Assembly: GCF_011927905.1 (NCBI RefSeq) | Contig: NZ_JAATJL010000001.1 | Coordinates: forward strand, 2,914,001-2,978,000 | DNA length: 64,000 bases | Source: Arthrobacter pigmenti | GTDB lineage: Bacteria; Actinomycetota; Actinomycetes; Actinomycetales; Micrococcaceae | Direction: 5' to 3' | Part shown: positions 17,450-25,853 of the stretch, one piece after another | How the letters are laid out: each line of letters starts with the position of its first letter | Position numbering within the stretch: position 1 is the stretch's first letter | Made by a program: the position numbers and the translations under genes | Notes under the pieces: generated by a model | What the model saw: the letters and a program-made list of their open reading frames with translations, nothing else | What the model was told of the DNA's origin: nothing | The model's database searches: none

Positions 17450-17983
17450 CGTTGCTCGGATGCCGTCGACGCAGTGGGTGCGGAGTGGACGGCACGCCGC
17501 TGTGAGCCATTCGAGAGACTCAGGAAGGGCGTTCGCGACGACTGGCTCGCTCACGCTGCAGGATGCGGGGCCGCATAGTCGCCCTTGGTCTCACCCACCA
17601 GTTCTAGCCCGCGGTTTGCAACGATCTCATTCACGTTCAAATTGGTGCTGGTTCCGGCACCACCTTGGATGCGATCCACAACAAAGTGCTCATCGAGCAG
17701 TCCGTCCATCACCTCCAAAGACGCCGCCCGGATGGCCGTCGAGCGCGCCGACTCCAGCAAACCCAGCTTCTCGTTCGTTCGAGCAGCTGTAGCCTTGATT
17801 GCACCAAAGCCCCACAACTGCGACCGCATGCTGCCGATCGTTCGTCCACTTAGCGGGAAGTTCTCGGCTGCAAACAGGGTACTGATGCCCCAGTACGCTC
17901 TGGCAGGAACTTTCCGCTCCCCTAGGCTGCATGTCTCGTTCCAGCAAAACCTTGCCAGTCGACATTGGCTCTTGACTGTTCAT
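17450..17983 (-). pseudogene. Decayed copy of aspartate ammonia-lyase gene (internally deleted, frameshifted)
   Basis: Minus-strand sequence from 17983 to about 17555 matches the N-terminal third of the intact aspA at 20380-21798. Readable pieces are MNSQEPMSTGKVLLERD, then LGERKVPARAYWGISTLF and MRSQLWGFGAIKATAARTNEKLG through VVDRIQGGAGTSTNLNVNEIVANRGLEL. A four-base insertion (GCAT, plus strand 17929-17932) breaks the frame after ERD. The remainder jumps to a short C-terminal piece (about 17450-17550, ALPESLEWLTAACRPLRTHC), so several hundred bases have been lost internally. It cannot make a working enzyme. Confidence 0.85.
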
Positions 17984-17994
17984 GCTTTCTTTCT

Positions 17995-18428
17995 GAGTGG
18001 GTGGTGGAAGCGAGCTTGCTCAGATAGTCCAGCGTGGTGAGCGCCAAGGCGGCAGCGCCGTCGTAGATTGCGTGGTTCGCTGCCCCACCGACACAGTGGG
18101 CCGCGAAGCTGGGCTGGTGTTTGCCGCCGGGAAGCAACCCAGACCTATATAGGGGTGAATGGCCGGAACCACCTGCGACAAGTTGCCCATCTCGGTGGAG
18201 GCAGGGTTCATGATCCCTGCTCCGGCAGCGCGTTGAAGTTCCGCCCCAGCGACTCGGCGTGCTGGACGTACAGCTCGAGGGATCGCTGATCAGTCCGGAG
18301 ATCGGAGTACGGTTCAGACTCCGGCGTGATCGACAGCTCGCAGCCAGATGCCAGAGCGCCGGCTTCGAAACACCGGTACACGCGCCCCTCCAGCCCTTCG
18401 AGGTCCGCCGGCGTTTCGGCGTGGTCAG
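17995..18428 (-). pseudogene. Decayed copy of the M20 amidohydrolase gene (C-terminal part)
   Basis: This segment matches the C-terminal third of the intact M20 gene (21824-22969) in the same order relative to its aspA copy. Recognisable pieces in different frames are NPASTEMGNLSQVVPAIHPYIGLGCFPAAN and QPSFAAHCVGGAANHAIYDGAAALALTTLDYL. Similarity stops near 18428, so the N-terminal two thirds, including most metal ligands, are missing. Together with the aspA remnant it shows a partial duplication of the 20.4-23 kb locus that has decayed. Confidence 0.82.
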
Positions 18429-18455
18429 GGCGGGCTTTCGCCCTGTGGTGTGATC

Positions 18456-18650
18456 ATGGATGCTGCATTCTGGGTCGCCGTTGCAGCTACTGCCATCTCG
18501 CTGGTGGCTCTCCTGCGTGAAGAACACCATCAGCGCTGGAACTCTTCCCAGGAAGCTCCGAGGCGAGCAGTCCAGAGCGTCGCCGATGCTTTGGACGAGA
18601 TTTCGAATCTCTTAGAACACGCCGAGGTTGCTCTACCGAGGCCAGATTAG
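18456..18650 (+). CDS. Small hypothetical protein with one membrane helix
   Basis: The 64-codon frame starts MDAAFWVAVAATAISLVALLREEHHQRW and ends with an amphipathic stretch (AVQSVADALDEISNLLEHAEVAL). That gives one N-terminal helix followed by a likely coiled segment. I do not recognise a family. It begins directly after the end of the M20 remnant, and no strong ribosome site is visible, so it may itself be a gene fragment. It is retained because its composition looks coding. Confidence 0.35.
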   Translation: MDAAFWVAVAATAISLVALLREEHHQRWNSSQEAPRRAVQSVADALDEISNLLEHAEVALPRPD

Positions 18651-18710
18651 GGGCAGTTCAGACACGCATGCCATGAAGCCACCGGTGACCGGCTATTGGT
18701 GGCAAATGAA

Positions 18711-18761
18711 AAGGAGGGCCACCCGTCCGCAGTCAAGCTCACGGACAATGCGACCCTCCTT
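18711..18761 (-). terminator. Terminator of the MHS transporter gene
   Basis: AAGGAGGG (18711-18718) pairs with CCCTCCTT (18754-18761), with an inner GTCCG/CGGAC pair (18725-18729 and 18742-18746). On the minus strand the stem is followed by TTTCATTTG. It starts 16 bases after the stop of the transporter gene. Confidence 0.7.
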
Positions 18762-18776
18762 CAGACGCCGACTGGG

Positions 18777-20102
18777 TTACTGCTTCACCGAGGCCAGATC
18801 ATCACCCTGAAGCAGGTCGATGCCCTTGGTTTCCTTCATGCTCAGCACCGCAACCAACCCGATGATGCCGACGATCACCAGGTAGAAGGCGGGCATCAGG
18901 GTGTTTCCGGTCTCGGCTATAAGCCAGGTCAAGAAGTACGGAACGGTGCCCGCGAAGATGGCCGCTGTGACGCTGTAGGCCAGGGACAGTCCGGTCTGAC
19001 GAGTACGAGTCGGGAACAGTTCAGCGGCTGCGGCAGCATGCACACCGAGGATGATCGCCAGGATGATTCCGAGTCCGAGCGTTCCGACGACTCCGGCCCA
19101 CGCGGCACCCGACCCCATCACCAGGAAGAGAGGGACTGCCAGGACGATCAGTGAGACAGCCGCGATGATCAGCACAGGACGACGTCCGTAGCGATCCGAT
19201 GCAGCCCCGCAGATGGGAACCAGAATCAAGCCAGCAATTGACGCGACGGTCGACAGAAGTGCGGCAGTGCCGGCGTCAAATCCCAGCACAACTTCCTGGT
19301 AGGTAAGGAGGTAGACAAGTACCACGTAGAACGTTACGTGCATCATGATCTCCAGCCCGCTCATCTGCAGCAGCTGCTTGCGGTTCCGCTTGAAGACCTC
19401 CTTGACGGGACTTTGGGGAACATTATTGAGCTGTTCGAGGGAGAGGAACTCGGGGGTGTCCTCAATCTTGGTTCGGATGTAGAAGCCTACGATTCCAAGC
19501 GGGACAGCGATCAGAAACGGAATACGCCAACCACCTGCCAGGATGGCTTCCTCAGAGAGGACCGACGTCAGCAGGAAGACCACCAGGGAAGCAGCCAGGA
19601 AGCCCAGGAGGCTGCCAAACTCCAGCCAGCTGACACCAAATCCGCGCCGCTTGCGCGGTGAGTATTCGGCCAGGAACGCTGCGGCGCTTCCGAACTCACC
19701 TCCGGCCGCGAGGCCCTGCACAACGCGTGCCGCAATCAGGAGGACCGGTGCCCAGATGCCGATGGCGTCGTAGGTAGGCAGGAGGCCGACAACCAGTGTG
19801 GCCGCCGACATGGAGAGAATGACAATTGAGAGGGTTTTCTTCCTTCCGATCCGATCACCCAGCGTGCCGAAAAGCAGCGCCCCGAGTGGGCGGACACCGA
19901 AGGAGATCGCGAAGACCGCGAACACCGAAAGCAAGGCCGCGGTGGCATCCTGCTCGGGGAAGAAGATTACAGCGATCGTTGAGGCGAGATAGGCGTAGAT
20001 TGCCCACTCGAACCAGTGGACAAAAACACCGATCGAGCCGGCCGTGACGCTCTTGCGCAAGCCCTTCTGATCGACCCGTTCCTGTGCATGAATGTTCACC
20101 AT
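18777..20102 (-). CDS. MFS transporter, metabolite:H+ symporter (MHS) family
   Basis: The 441-residue protein shows the MHS signatures LFGTLGDRIGRKKTLSIVI (motif A, about residue 80) and ARVVQGLAAGGEFGSAAAFLAEYSPRKRRG. About 12 helices are expected in the cytoplasmic membrane. Family members import dicarboxylates, shikimate, proline/betaine and similar acids with protons. The ATG is preceded by AGGAGG at good spacing. It lies downstream of aspA on the same strand, with about 280 bases between, and the promoter region shares a 12-base motif with the ridA promoter region. It is therefore probably the uptake system for the aspA/M20 pathway (inference). Confidence 0.9.
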   Translation of the reverse strand: MVNIHAQERVDQKGLRKSVTAGSIGVFVHWFEWAIYAYLASTIAVIFFPEQDATAALLSVFAVFAISFGVRPLGALLFGTLGDRIGRKKTLSIVILSMSAATLVVGLLPTYDAIGIWAPVLLIAARVVQGLAAGGEFGSAAAFLAEYSPRKRRGFGVSWLEFGSLLGFLAASLVVFLLTSVLSEEAILAGGWRIPFLIAVPLGIVGFYIRTKIEDTPEFLSLEQLNNVPQSPVKEVFKRNRKQLLQMSGLEIMMHVTFYVVLVYLLTYQEVVLGFDAGTAALLSTVASIAGLILVPICGAASDRYGRRPVLIIAAVSLIVLAVPLFLVMGSGAAWAGVVGTLGLGIILAIILGVHAAAAAELFPTRTRQTGLSLAYSVTAAIFAGTVPYFLTWLIAETGNTLMPAFYLVIVGIIGLVAVLSMKETKGIDLLQGDDLASVKQ

Positions 20103-20204
20103 GGTTCCTCCTACGAGGTGGGGTGTGAGTTGGGAATCCGGCTGGAGCGCCTGGCGAAGGCGTGATCCGGGTCACCTTGGTCCTAACCAATTTCAGACCA
20201 TGCG

Positions 20205-20222
20205 TCTTGATCTGTCTAACAC
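20205..20222 (-). promoter_or_regulatory. Shared element upstream of the MHS transporter
   Basis: The 12-mer ATCTGTCTAACA (20210-20221) recurs exactly at 24142-24153 upstream of the ridA-DUF1028-M20-aspA series. Both are preceded by TCTTGA and both precede minus-strand genes. Its core CTGTctaACA is close to a palindrome. It may be a binding site for the LysR protein encoded at 24208-25152, or a shared promoter element. Confidence 0.5.
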
Positions 20223-20379
20223 TTATATAAACTGAAGAGCATCGAAAATTCAGATGTGCAACGGGCAGCCGCACCGATCAGCACCAGGCGCCCAGCGGCC
20301 TGGACGAGCGCCGCCTGTCACCCGAGGAGATTCGCGTCGCTCTAGCCGAAGACGGCGCCGCCTCACACGACTAAGACTC

Positions 20380-21798
20380 CTAGCCCAACCCCGCCAGGCT
20401 GCTCGGCGACAGCGCGAGGGATAGGCGCTGTTCGTCCAACAGGCCACGCTCCACCGCCAGGGATGCGATGGTCCGATTGCTGGCGAGTGCTTCCTTCGCG
20501 AGGTCAGCTGCTGCCGCATAACCGATCAACGGCGCAAGGCCGGTGACAACGCTGATCGACTCGAGCATGCGCTGTTGCAGGACCGCCGTGTTCGCCCGGA
20601 TTCCTTCCACACAGTGGGTGCGCAGTTGGCGGCATGCCGCGGTAAGCCAGTCGAGAGATTCGAGCAGTGCGTCGGCAATGACTGGTTCGAAGGCATTGAG
20701 CTGAAGCTGCCCCGCCTCCACAGCCATCGTCACTGTCGCGTCCGCACCTACCACCCTGAAAGCCACTTGATTCACCATCTCCGGGATAACAGGGTTGACC
20801 TTTCCCGGCATGATGGACGATCCTGCCTGAACGGCGGGGAGGAAAATCTCGCCGAAACCGGTCTGCGGACCCGAGGACAACAGCCGCAGGTCGTTGCAGA
20901 TCTTCGACAGCTTCACCGCAGCCCGCTTAAGGACGCCCGATACCAACATGAACACACCGGTGTCGCTGGTGGCCTCCACCAGGTCGGTAGCGGAGATGAG
21001 CTGCATTCCGGTCAGCTCATTGAGTTCCACGATCACGGCTTCACGGTAGGCAGGTGGTGCGGTGATTCCGGTTCCAATGGCGGTGGCGCCAAGGTTGGAC
21101 TCCCGCAGATGCGGCAACAACTCAAGCAGGCGCTTCCGGTCCTCACGAAGGGTTTCCGCGAAGGCCCCGAACTCCTGACCCAGGGTCATCGGCACAGCGT
21201 CCTGCAGTTGGGTTCGCCCAACCTTAATGATGTCTGCGAACTCCTCAGCCTTCGCCGCGAACGCGTCGCTGAGCCGCTCGTGCTCGTCGCAGAGGATCAT
21301 TAACTCGCGCTGCAGGGCGATCTTGATGGCCGTCGGGTAGGTGTCGTTGGTCGACTGGCTGCGATTCACATCGTCTATCGGATGCAGCGCCGGGTATTCC
21401 CCTTTGGCCCGGCCCATTAGCTCCAGGCCGCGGTTCGCCACCACCTCATTGACGTTCATGTTGGTGCTGGTCCCAGCCCCACCCTGAATACGATCGACAA
21501 CGAAATGGTCATCCAGCAGCCCGTCCATCACCTCACGGGATGCCGCCTGGATGGCCTTCGACCGCTCCGGCTCCAACAGGTCCAGCCTCTCGTTGGTACG
21601 AGCAGCGGCTGCCTTGATGGCACCGAAGCCCCACAGCATCGACCGCATACTGCCGATCGTGCGTCCGCTGATCGGGAAATTCTCCACAGCCCGCAAGGTG
21701 CTGATACCCCAATACGCATCGGCGGGAACTTCCCGCTCCCCGAGGCTGTCCCGCTCAAACCGAAAATTGCCGGTCGACGTTGACTCTTGGCTTGTCAT
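20380..21798 (-). CDS. aspA: Aspartate ammonia-lyase
   Basis: The 472-residue enzyme of the fumarase/aspartase superfamily converts L-aspartate to fumarate and ammonia. The superfamily signature GSSIMPGKVNPVIPEMVNQVAF (about residue 325) is present, as are RIQGGAGTSTNMNVNEVVANR and the substrate-site segment DVNRSQSTNDTYPTA. The GSSIMPGK form and overall length favour aspartase over fumarase. The gene lies 25 bases downstream of the M20 amidohydrolase gene on the same strand. The pair suggests that aspartate is released from a conjugate and then deaminated. A broken second copy lies at 17450-17983. Confidence 0.9.
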   Translation of the reverse strand: MTSQESTSTGNFRFERDSLGEREVPADAYWGISTLRAVENFPISGRTIGSMRSMLWGFGAIKAAAARTNERLDLLEPERSKAIQAASREVMDGLLDDHFVVDRIQGGAGTSTNMNVNEVVANRGLELMGRAKGEYPALHPIDDVNRSQSTNDTYPTAIKIALQRELMILCDEHERLSDAFAAKAEEFADIIKVGRTQLQDAVPMTLGQEFGAFAETLREDRKRLLELLPHLRESNLGATAIGTGITAPPAYREAVIVELNELTGMQLISATDLVEATSDTGVFMLVSGVLKRAAVKLSKICNDLRLLSSGPQTGFGEIFLPAVQAGSSIMPGKVNPVIPEMVNQVAFRVVGADATVTMAVEAGQLQLNAFEPVIADALLESLDWLTAACRQLRTHCVEGIRANTAVLQQRMLESISVVTGLAPLIGYAAAADLAKEALASNRTIASLAVERGLLDEQRLSLALSPSSLAGLG

Positions 21799-21823
21799 GA
21801 ATCTTCCTCAGTAGAGAGACGGG

Positions 21824-22969
21824 CTACGCCAGGTAGTCCAAGGCGGTCAGCGCCAAGGCGGCAGCGCCGTCGTAAATTGCCTGATTCGCTGCCTCACCGA
21901 CACAGTGCGCTTCGAAACTGGGCTGGTGATTGGCCGCAGGGAAGCAGCCCAGACCTATATAGGGATGGATGGCCGGAACCACCTGCGACACGTTGCCCAT
22001 GTCGGTGGAAGCCCGGTTCATAGTTGCCTGCTCCGGCGGCACGTTGAAGTCACGGCCCAGCGACTCGGCATGCTGAACATAGAGCGCGAGGGCTCGTTGG
22101 TCGGTCTGGAACTCGGAGTATGGTTCGGACTCCGGAGTGATCGACAGCTCGCACCCGGAAGCCAGGGCTCCGGCCTCGAAACACCGATACACGCGCTCCT
22201 CCAGCCCTTCGAGGTCCGCCAACGTTTCGGCACGGACGTACCAGCGGCCCTCCGTCTTCTCGGGGATGGCGTTCGGCGCCTCTCCCCCGCGGGTCTGGAT
22301 GCCATGCACCCGAGTGCCGGACGGCAACTGCTGCCGCAGCAGGCCGAGTGCAACCTGCGCGACGACGAATGCATCGTTCGCGTTGACGCCCATCTCCGGA
22401 TATGCGGCCGCGTGCGCCGACTTCCCCTGGAATTCGATGTGGCTGTGCGCGACGGCGTAGGGCCGGGCATCGGCCGAGTCCACGGGACTGGGATGAGCCA
22501 TCATGGCCAGGTCCAGCCCCTGGAATGCGCCGCGCTTCAGCAGCTCGATCTTGCCGCCTCCGCCTTCCTCGGCCGGCGTCCCGTACACCTCGACGGTGAG
22601 ATCGCGCTCGTCGGCGAACTCGGCGAGCGCAGCAGCTGCGCCACACGAGATTGCGGTGATGATGTTGTGCCCGCAGGCGTGGCCGAGGCCGGGAAGTGCA
22701 TCGTACTCCGCCATCAGCCCAACCCGTCGGCTACCTGTACCAAAGACAGCGCGGATTGCCGTTGCGAACCCGAGGTACTCCTTCTCCACCTCGAAACCGA
22801 GGCTCGTCAGGTACTCCGCGGTCCACGCAGCCGCCTGATGTTCCTGCCATCCCAGTTCCGGGTTCGCGTGCAGCTGTTCCGAGAGCACAATCAGCCGCGG
22901 GTGGTCGGAGGAAACGCTCTCCAGAACGCGCTTCCGCTGGCCTACCTCAACAGTTTGCTCAGCGGTCAT
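21824..22969 (-). CDS. M20 family amidohydrolase (aminobenzoyl-glutamate-hydrolase/AbgB-like)
   Basis: The 381-residue zinc amidohydrolase shows LHANPELGWQEHQAAAWTAEYL, VGLMAEYDALPGLGHACGHN (metal ligands), YGTPAEEGGGGK (catalytic glutamates) and AMMAHPSP. C-terminal parts are MNRASTDMGNVSQVVPAIHPYIGLG. The A-E-Y-D-A-L-P form is typical of the amidohydrolase/AbgB branch that splits N-acyl or p-aminobenzoyl amino acids. Its start overlaps the end of the DUF1028 gene by 11 bases. With aspA directly downstream, an N-substituted aspartate is a reasonable substrate guess. It would be a cytoplasmic enzyme, since no signal peptide is visible. Confidence 0.88.
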   Translation of the reverse strand: MTAEQTVEVGQRKRVLESVSSDHPRLIVLSEQLHANPELGWQEHQAAAWTAEYLTSLGFEVEKEYLGFATAIRAVFGTGSRRVGLMAEYDALPGLGHACGHNIITAISCGAAAALAEFADERDLTVEVYGTPAEEGGGGKIELLKRGAFQGLDLAMMAHPSPVDSADARPYAVAHSHIEFQGKSAHAAAYPEMGVNANDAFVVAQVALGLLRQQLPSGTRVHGIQTRGGEAPNAIPEKTEGRWYVRAETLADLEGLEERVYRCFEAGALASGCELSITPESEPYSEFQTDQRALALYVQHAESLGRDFNVPPEQATMNRASTDMGNVSQVVPAIHPYIGLGCFPAANHQPSFEAHCVGEAANQAIYDGAAALALTALDYLA

Positions 22970-23630
22970 CGCCGGGCACTCCGTAGCCGACTGACGCCGC
23001 CGGGTCGAGCCCCCGAATTACGTAGTCCTCGCGCTGCGGCAGCCACACCTCGAGCAGCCGCTCGAGTTCGGCAATCGGATCCTCGTGCCAGTCCACCCTC
23101 AGGTCAGTGTCCCGCCAGCCGTGACCGGAGACCACGGACAGGCCCGCCGACATCACGGGCCCTGCTTCTCCCCCGGCCACTTCCGCAGCTCTCATCGCGG
23201 CGAGAAGTCGCTCTTCCAGCTCGCCCGTCGCGGCCTCAAACCCGTCGCACAGAGCCTGCGCGACGTCGGCGCTCGCCAGCATGTTACCGGCCGCCACACA
23301 GTTCGGCCCGCGCCCCTCGCCGTACGTGCCAAGGGTATGCGCACCGCTGAAAACAGCAGACCCACCCGAAGCATCCAGCACAACAAGCTGCCGGAAGTCG
23401 ACGGCAGGAGCATCGCGAACGACGGCGTCGAGCGCCTCCTGTGCGGAGGCTCCCGCCTGCATGCGGTCGAGAATTGCGCCACCGAGCCGCGGATCGGTGA
23501 TGTTCTGCGAACTCACGACACCGACGCCGTCGCGCAGGTGCGCACACCGCGCCGCAACAGCGGGTGAGGAGGAAGACACTGCTAGACCGAACCGGCCTTC
23601 CCCGTCGGTGGCGGCGATGCTGAAGGTCAC
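22959..23630 (-). CDS. DUF1028 domain protein (putative Ntn-hydrolase fold)
   Basis: The 223-residue protein begins VTFSIAATDGEGRFGLAVSSSSPAVAARCAHLRDGVGVVSSQNITDPRLG, the diagnostic N-terminal block of DUF1028. It ends with paired acidic motifs (DLRVDWHEDPIAELERLLEVW). The GTG at 23630 overlaps the stop of the ridA-like gene (GTGA) and has GGAGG seven bases upstream. The longer frame to 23684 would run into the previous gene. DUF1028 proteins frequently neighbour amidohydrolases; their reaction is not established to my knowledge. The residue after the initiator is threonine, compatible with an Ntn-type nucleophile. Confidence 0.88.
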   Translation of the reverse strand: MTFSIAATDGEGRFGLAVSSSSPAVAARCAHLRDGVGVVSSQNITDPRLGGAILDRMQAGASAQEALDAVVRDAPAVDFRQLVVLDASGGSAVFSGAHTLGTYGEGRGPNCVAAGNMLASADVAQALCDGFEAATGELEERLLAAMRAAEVAGGEAGPVMSAGLSVVSGHGWRDTDLRVDWHEDPIAELERLLEVWLPQREDYVIRGLDPAASVGYGVPGDDR

Positions 23631-24052
23631 TTCTGCCCCTCCGGCGTCGAAAGCACAGCAGTCGCGTCGATCTCGACCAGCCACTCGGGCCGGGCGAGCG
23701 CCTGCACCACGATCCCGGTCGACACGGGATATACACCCTTCAACCAGCGGCCCATGGTGCGGTACACGGTCTCGCGGTAGCGCGGATCGACCAGGTACAC
23801 GGTGACCTTGACGATGTCCTCAAGGCTGCTGCCGGCTTCTTTCAGCAGCATGTCGATGTTGGCCATGGCCTTCTCGGCCTGCGCCTCAACGTCGCCGATC
23901 CCAACGGACTCCCGGGTCTCCAGGTCCTGCCCAATCTGGCCGCGAAGATAGACAACCCCGTTCGCGACGACCGCCTGGCACAGGTCATTGTCCAGATTCT
24001 GCTCGGGGTAGGTTTCCTTCGTGTTGAAGGTGCGAATGCGCTGGTGCTTCAC
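23627..24052 (-). CDS. RidA/YjgF family protein
   Basis: The 141-residue protein shows LCQAVVANGVVYLRGQIGQDLETRE, AMANIDMLLKEAGSSLEDIVKVTVYLVDPRYRETV and the C-terminal ALARPEWLVEIDATAVL. Its arginine matches the enamine/imine-hydrolysing RidA site. The frame extends upstream to 24136, but the GTG at 24052 (VKHQRIRTF) has GGAGAGG upstream and fits the family length. RidA proteins remove reactive 2-aminoacrylate-type imines; in catabolic operons they often serve a dedicated deaminase. It is the first gene of the ridA-DUF1028-M20-aspA run. Confidence 0.88.
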   Translation of the reverse strand: MKHQRIRTFNTKETYPEQNLDNDLCQAVVANGVVYLRGQIGQDLETRESVGIGDVEAQAEKAMANIDMLLKEAGSSLEDIVKVTVYLVDPRYRETVYRTMGRWLKGVYPVSTGIVVQALARPEWLVEIDATAVLSTPEGQK

Positions 24053-24141
24053 TGGGCTGCTGCCTCTCCACTGCGTTGCCGTTACATGGTCACCACCGCT
24101 GAGCAGGTGGGTTCTGATTCCACCTTCCTCCGGCATCTTGA

Positions 24142-24154
24142 ATCTGTCTAACAG
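24142..24154. promoter_or_regulatory. CTGTctaACAG palindrome between ridA-like and LysR genes
   Basis: A perfect 4+3+4 palindrome (CTGT cta ACAG, 24144-24154) lies in the divergent region about 90 bases from the ridA-like start and 54 from the LysR start. The enclosing 12-mer is repeated at 20210-20221. Location fits a LysR or GntR-type operator. Confidence 0.5.
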
Positions 24155-24207
24155 TCATTTCCGACGTGTTGCATCAGTAGAAGTGTTGAAGGAGTAGGCT
24201 ATCCCGC

Positions 24208-25152
24208 ATGGATGTCACGCTCACCCAGCTGCGCTACTTCGTCGAGGCCGCCGCCCAGCAGTCCATGACCGGAGCGGCCCTTCGGCTGAACGTCGCGCAG
24301 TCCGCCGTGTCGGCCGCTGTCTCCCAGCTGGAGAAGAGCGTCGGCTCGCAGTTCTTCATCCGCCAGCGCTCCAAGGGCCTGCTGCTCACCCCCGCGGGCG
24401 AGCTGTTCCTCCGCGATGCACAGGCCGTCCTCGCGCACCTCGAAGAAGCCCTCGATCACGCCAAGGGCGAGCAGAGCAGCATCGAGGGCCGCATTCGTCT
24501 GGTTTGCTTCAGCACCCTGGCGCCCTTCATGCTCCCCGGGCTCCTGGGGCGGCTCCGCACGGACCACCCGCAGCTGGAACTCGAGGTCACCGAAGCCGAC
24601 GCCACCGGCTGCTCCGCCGCCCTCCTCACCGGCCAGGCCGACCTCGCCCTCTGCTACGATCTCGGCCTGCCCGAAGGCATCGCGGTCACCGCCGTCGACA
24701 GCGTCCGCCCGTATCTGGCCCTCCCACCGGAGCACAGGCTCGCATCACGCAAGGAGGTCTCGCTCTCCGAGGTCGCCGAGGAGCCGTTCGTCCTGCTCGA
24801 CCTCCCGCACAGCCGCGAGCTCATGCTCTCCATCCTGCGCAGCGCCGGCTTCGAACCCGACGTCCAGTTCCGCTCCGCCAGCTACGAGACAGTGCGCACC
24901 TTCGTAGCCAACGGCCACGGCTACTCGATCCTGCACCAGCGCCCGCAGCACGGATTGACCTACGACGGCGGCCACGTCGCCGCCGTCGTAATCAAGGACA
25001 AAGTGCCGGAGCTGAGCATCGTGCTGGCCCGGCTGAGGACACAGCGTCCGACGGCCCGCATGCGCGCCGTAGCGCAGAGCGTGCGCCAGCAGCGCGCGGC
25101 GGCAGGGAAGCCAAAACAGCCTGGGACAAAACAGACGAAGGAAATGGCCTAA
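24208..25152 (+). CDS. LysR family transcriptional regulator
   Basis: The 314-residue protein has the LysR N-terminal helix-turn-helix (LTQLRYFVEAAAQQSMTGAALRLNVAQSAVSAAVSQLEKSVG, about residues 5-46) and a typical periplasmic-binding-type effector domain. It is divergent from the ridA-DUF1028-M20-aspA genes, the classical arrangement for a LysR activator and its target operon. Its 3' end overlaps the 3' end of the convergent TetR gene by four bases. Confidence 0.92.
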   Translation: MDVTLTQLRYFVEAAAQQSMTGAALRLNVAQSAVSAAVSQLEKSVGSQFFIRQRSKGLLLTPAGELFLRDAQAVLAHLEEALDHAKGEQSSIEGRIRLVCFSTLAPFMLPGLLGRLRTDHPQLELEVTEADATGCSAALLTGQADLALCYDLGLPEGIAVTAVDSVRPYLALPPEHRLASRKEVSLSEVAEEPFVLLDLPHSRELMLSILRSAGFEPDVQFRSASYETVRTFVANGHGYSILHQRPQHGLTYDGGHVAAVVIKDKVPELSIVLARLRTQRPTARMRAVAQSVRQQRAAAGKPKQPGTKQTKEMA

Positions 25153-25763
25153 CCCACACCCGCAGTCTGTCCGGCCGAAAGCCGCGCCAGCGCCCGCTCC
25201 ATCATGTGCCGCTGCCGCGAACCCGTAACCGCATACGGGTCAAGCATCGACGTGACGTGCAGCCCCATCATGATGTTCAAAAGCTCATCCGCAACGAAGT
25301 CCGGGTCCGGCAGAGGCGGGCATTCGCCGTCGTGCTCTGCTTCCGCAAGAAAGCCCATCATCAGGCTGCGCCAGTGCAGCAGCGCATCGCGGCCAACGGC
25401 ACGCAGCGACTCCTCCGTCTGCGCACGCTGCCAGAACGAAATCGCCACCCGGGCCTCGACCACGGTCAACGGATCCGCAGGAATGATCTCCAGGCACAGC
25501 CCGCGGAGCGCCGCAAGACCACGGCGGCCACGGGTGCCGGCGTCGATCCGCTCGTTGGTCCGCTCACAGATCAGCTGGTACGACGCCAGCAACAACGCAT
25601 CCTTATTCGGAAAATAGTGGGCCAGGACGCCCGGCGCCGCGTAGCCGCACTCCCGGGCAATATCCCGCATGCTCGCGTTCTCGATCCCCTGCTCGGCGAT
25701 CAGCCGCCAGGTGGTCTCGATGATCGAACGGCGTCGCTCCTGGTGGTCCACCAAGCGGGGCAT
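25149..25763 (-). CDS. TetR/AcrR family transcriptional regulator (BetI-like)
   Basis: The 204-residue protein has the TetR DNA-binding domain RRSIIETTWRLIAEQGIENASMRDIARECGYAAPGVLAHYFPNKDALLL (about residues 10-58), then an all-helical ligand domain. The ATG at 25763 follows GGAG at good spacing; the frame to 25820 has no such site. It lies downstream of the amine oxidase gene on the same strand, behind a terminator. It is a candidate regulator of the amine locus through the imperfect palindrome at 27865-27888, as an inference. Confidence 0.9.
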   Translation of the reverse strand: MPRLVDHQERRRSIIETTWRLIAEQGIENASMRDIARECGYAAPGVLAHYFPNKDALLLASYQLICERTNERIDAGTRGRRGLAALRGLCLEIIPADPLTVVEARVAISFWQRAQTEESLRAVGRDALLHWRSLMMGFLAEAEHDGECPPLPDPDFVADELLNIMMGLHVTSMLDPYAVTGSRQRHMMERALARLSAGQTAGVG

Positions 25764-25811
25764 GACGCTCACTCCTTCGGTTCTGCGGGTCCCATCGCCC
25801 GAACGTGTGCA

Positions 25812-25850
25812 CAGTACCATCGCGGGGAACGCATCCCCGCGATGGTACTG
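25812..25850 (-). terminator. Strong hairpin terminator after the amine oxidase gene
   Basis: CAGTACCATCGCGGGGA (25812-25828) and its reverse complement (25834-25850) form a perfect 17-bp stem with a 5-nt loop. It begins four bases past the end of the amine oxidase gene, and 49 bases separate its other side from the TetR start codon. No U tract. Confidence 0.8.
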
Positions 25851-25853
25851 GCG

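Noticed and set aside
20268..20376. Coding-like tail (LDERRLSPEEIRVALAEDG and stop) on the plus strand between aspA and the MHS gene
   Set aside because: It could be the end of a lost gene, but there is no start codon with a ribosome site and no recognisable family, so it is not annotated.
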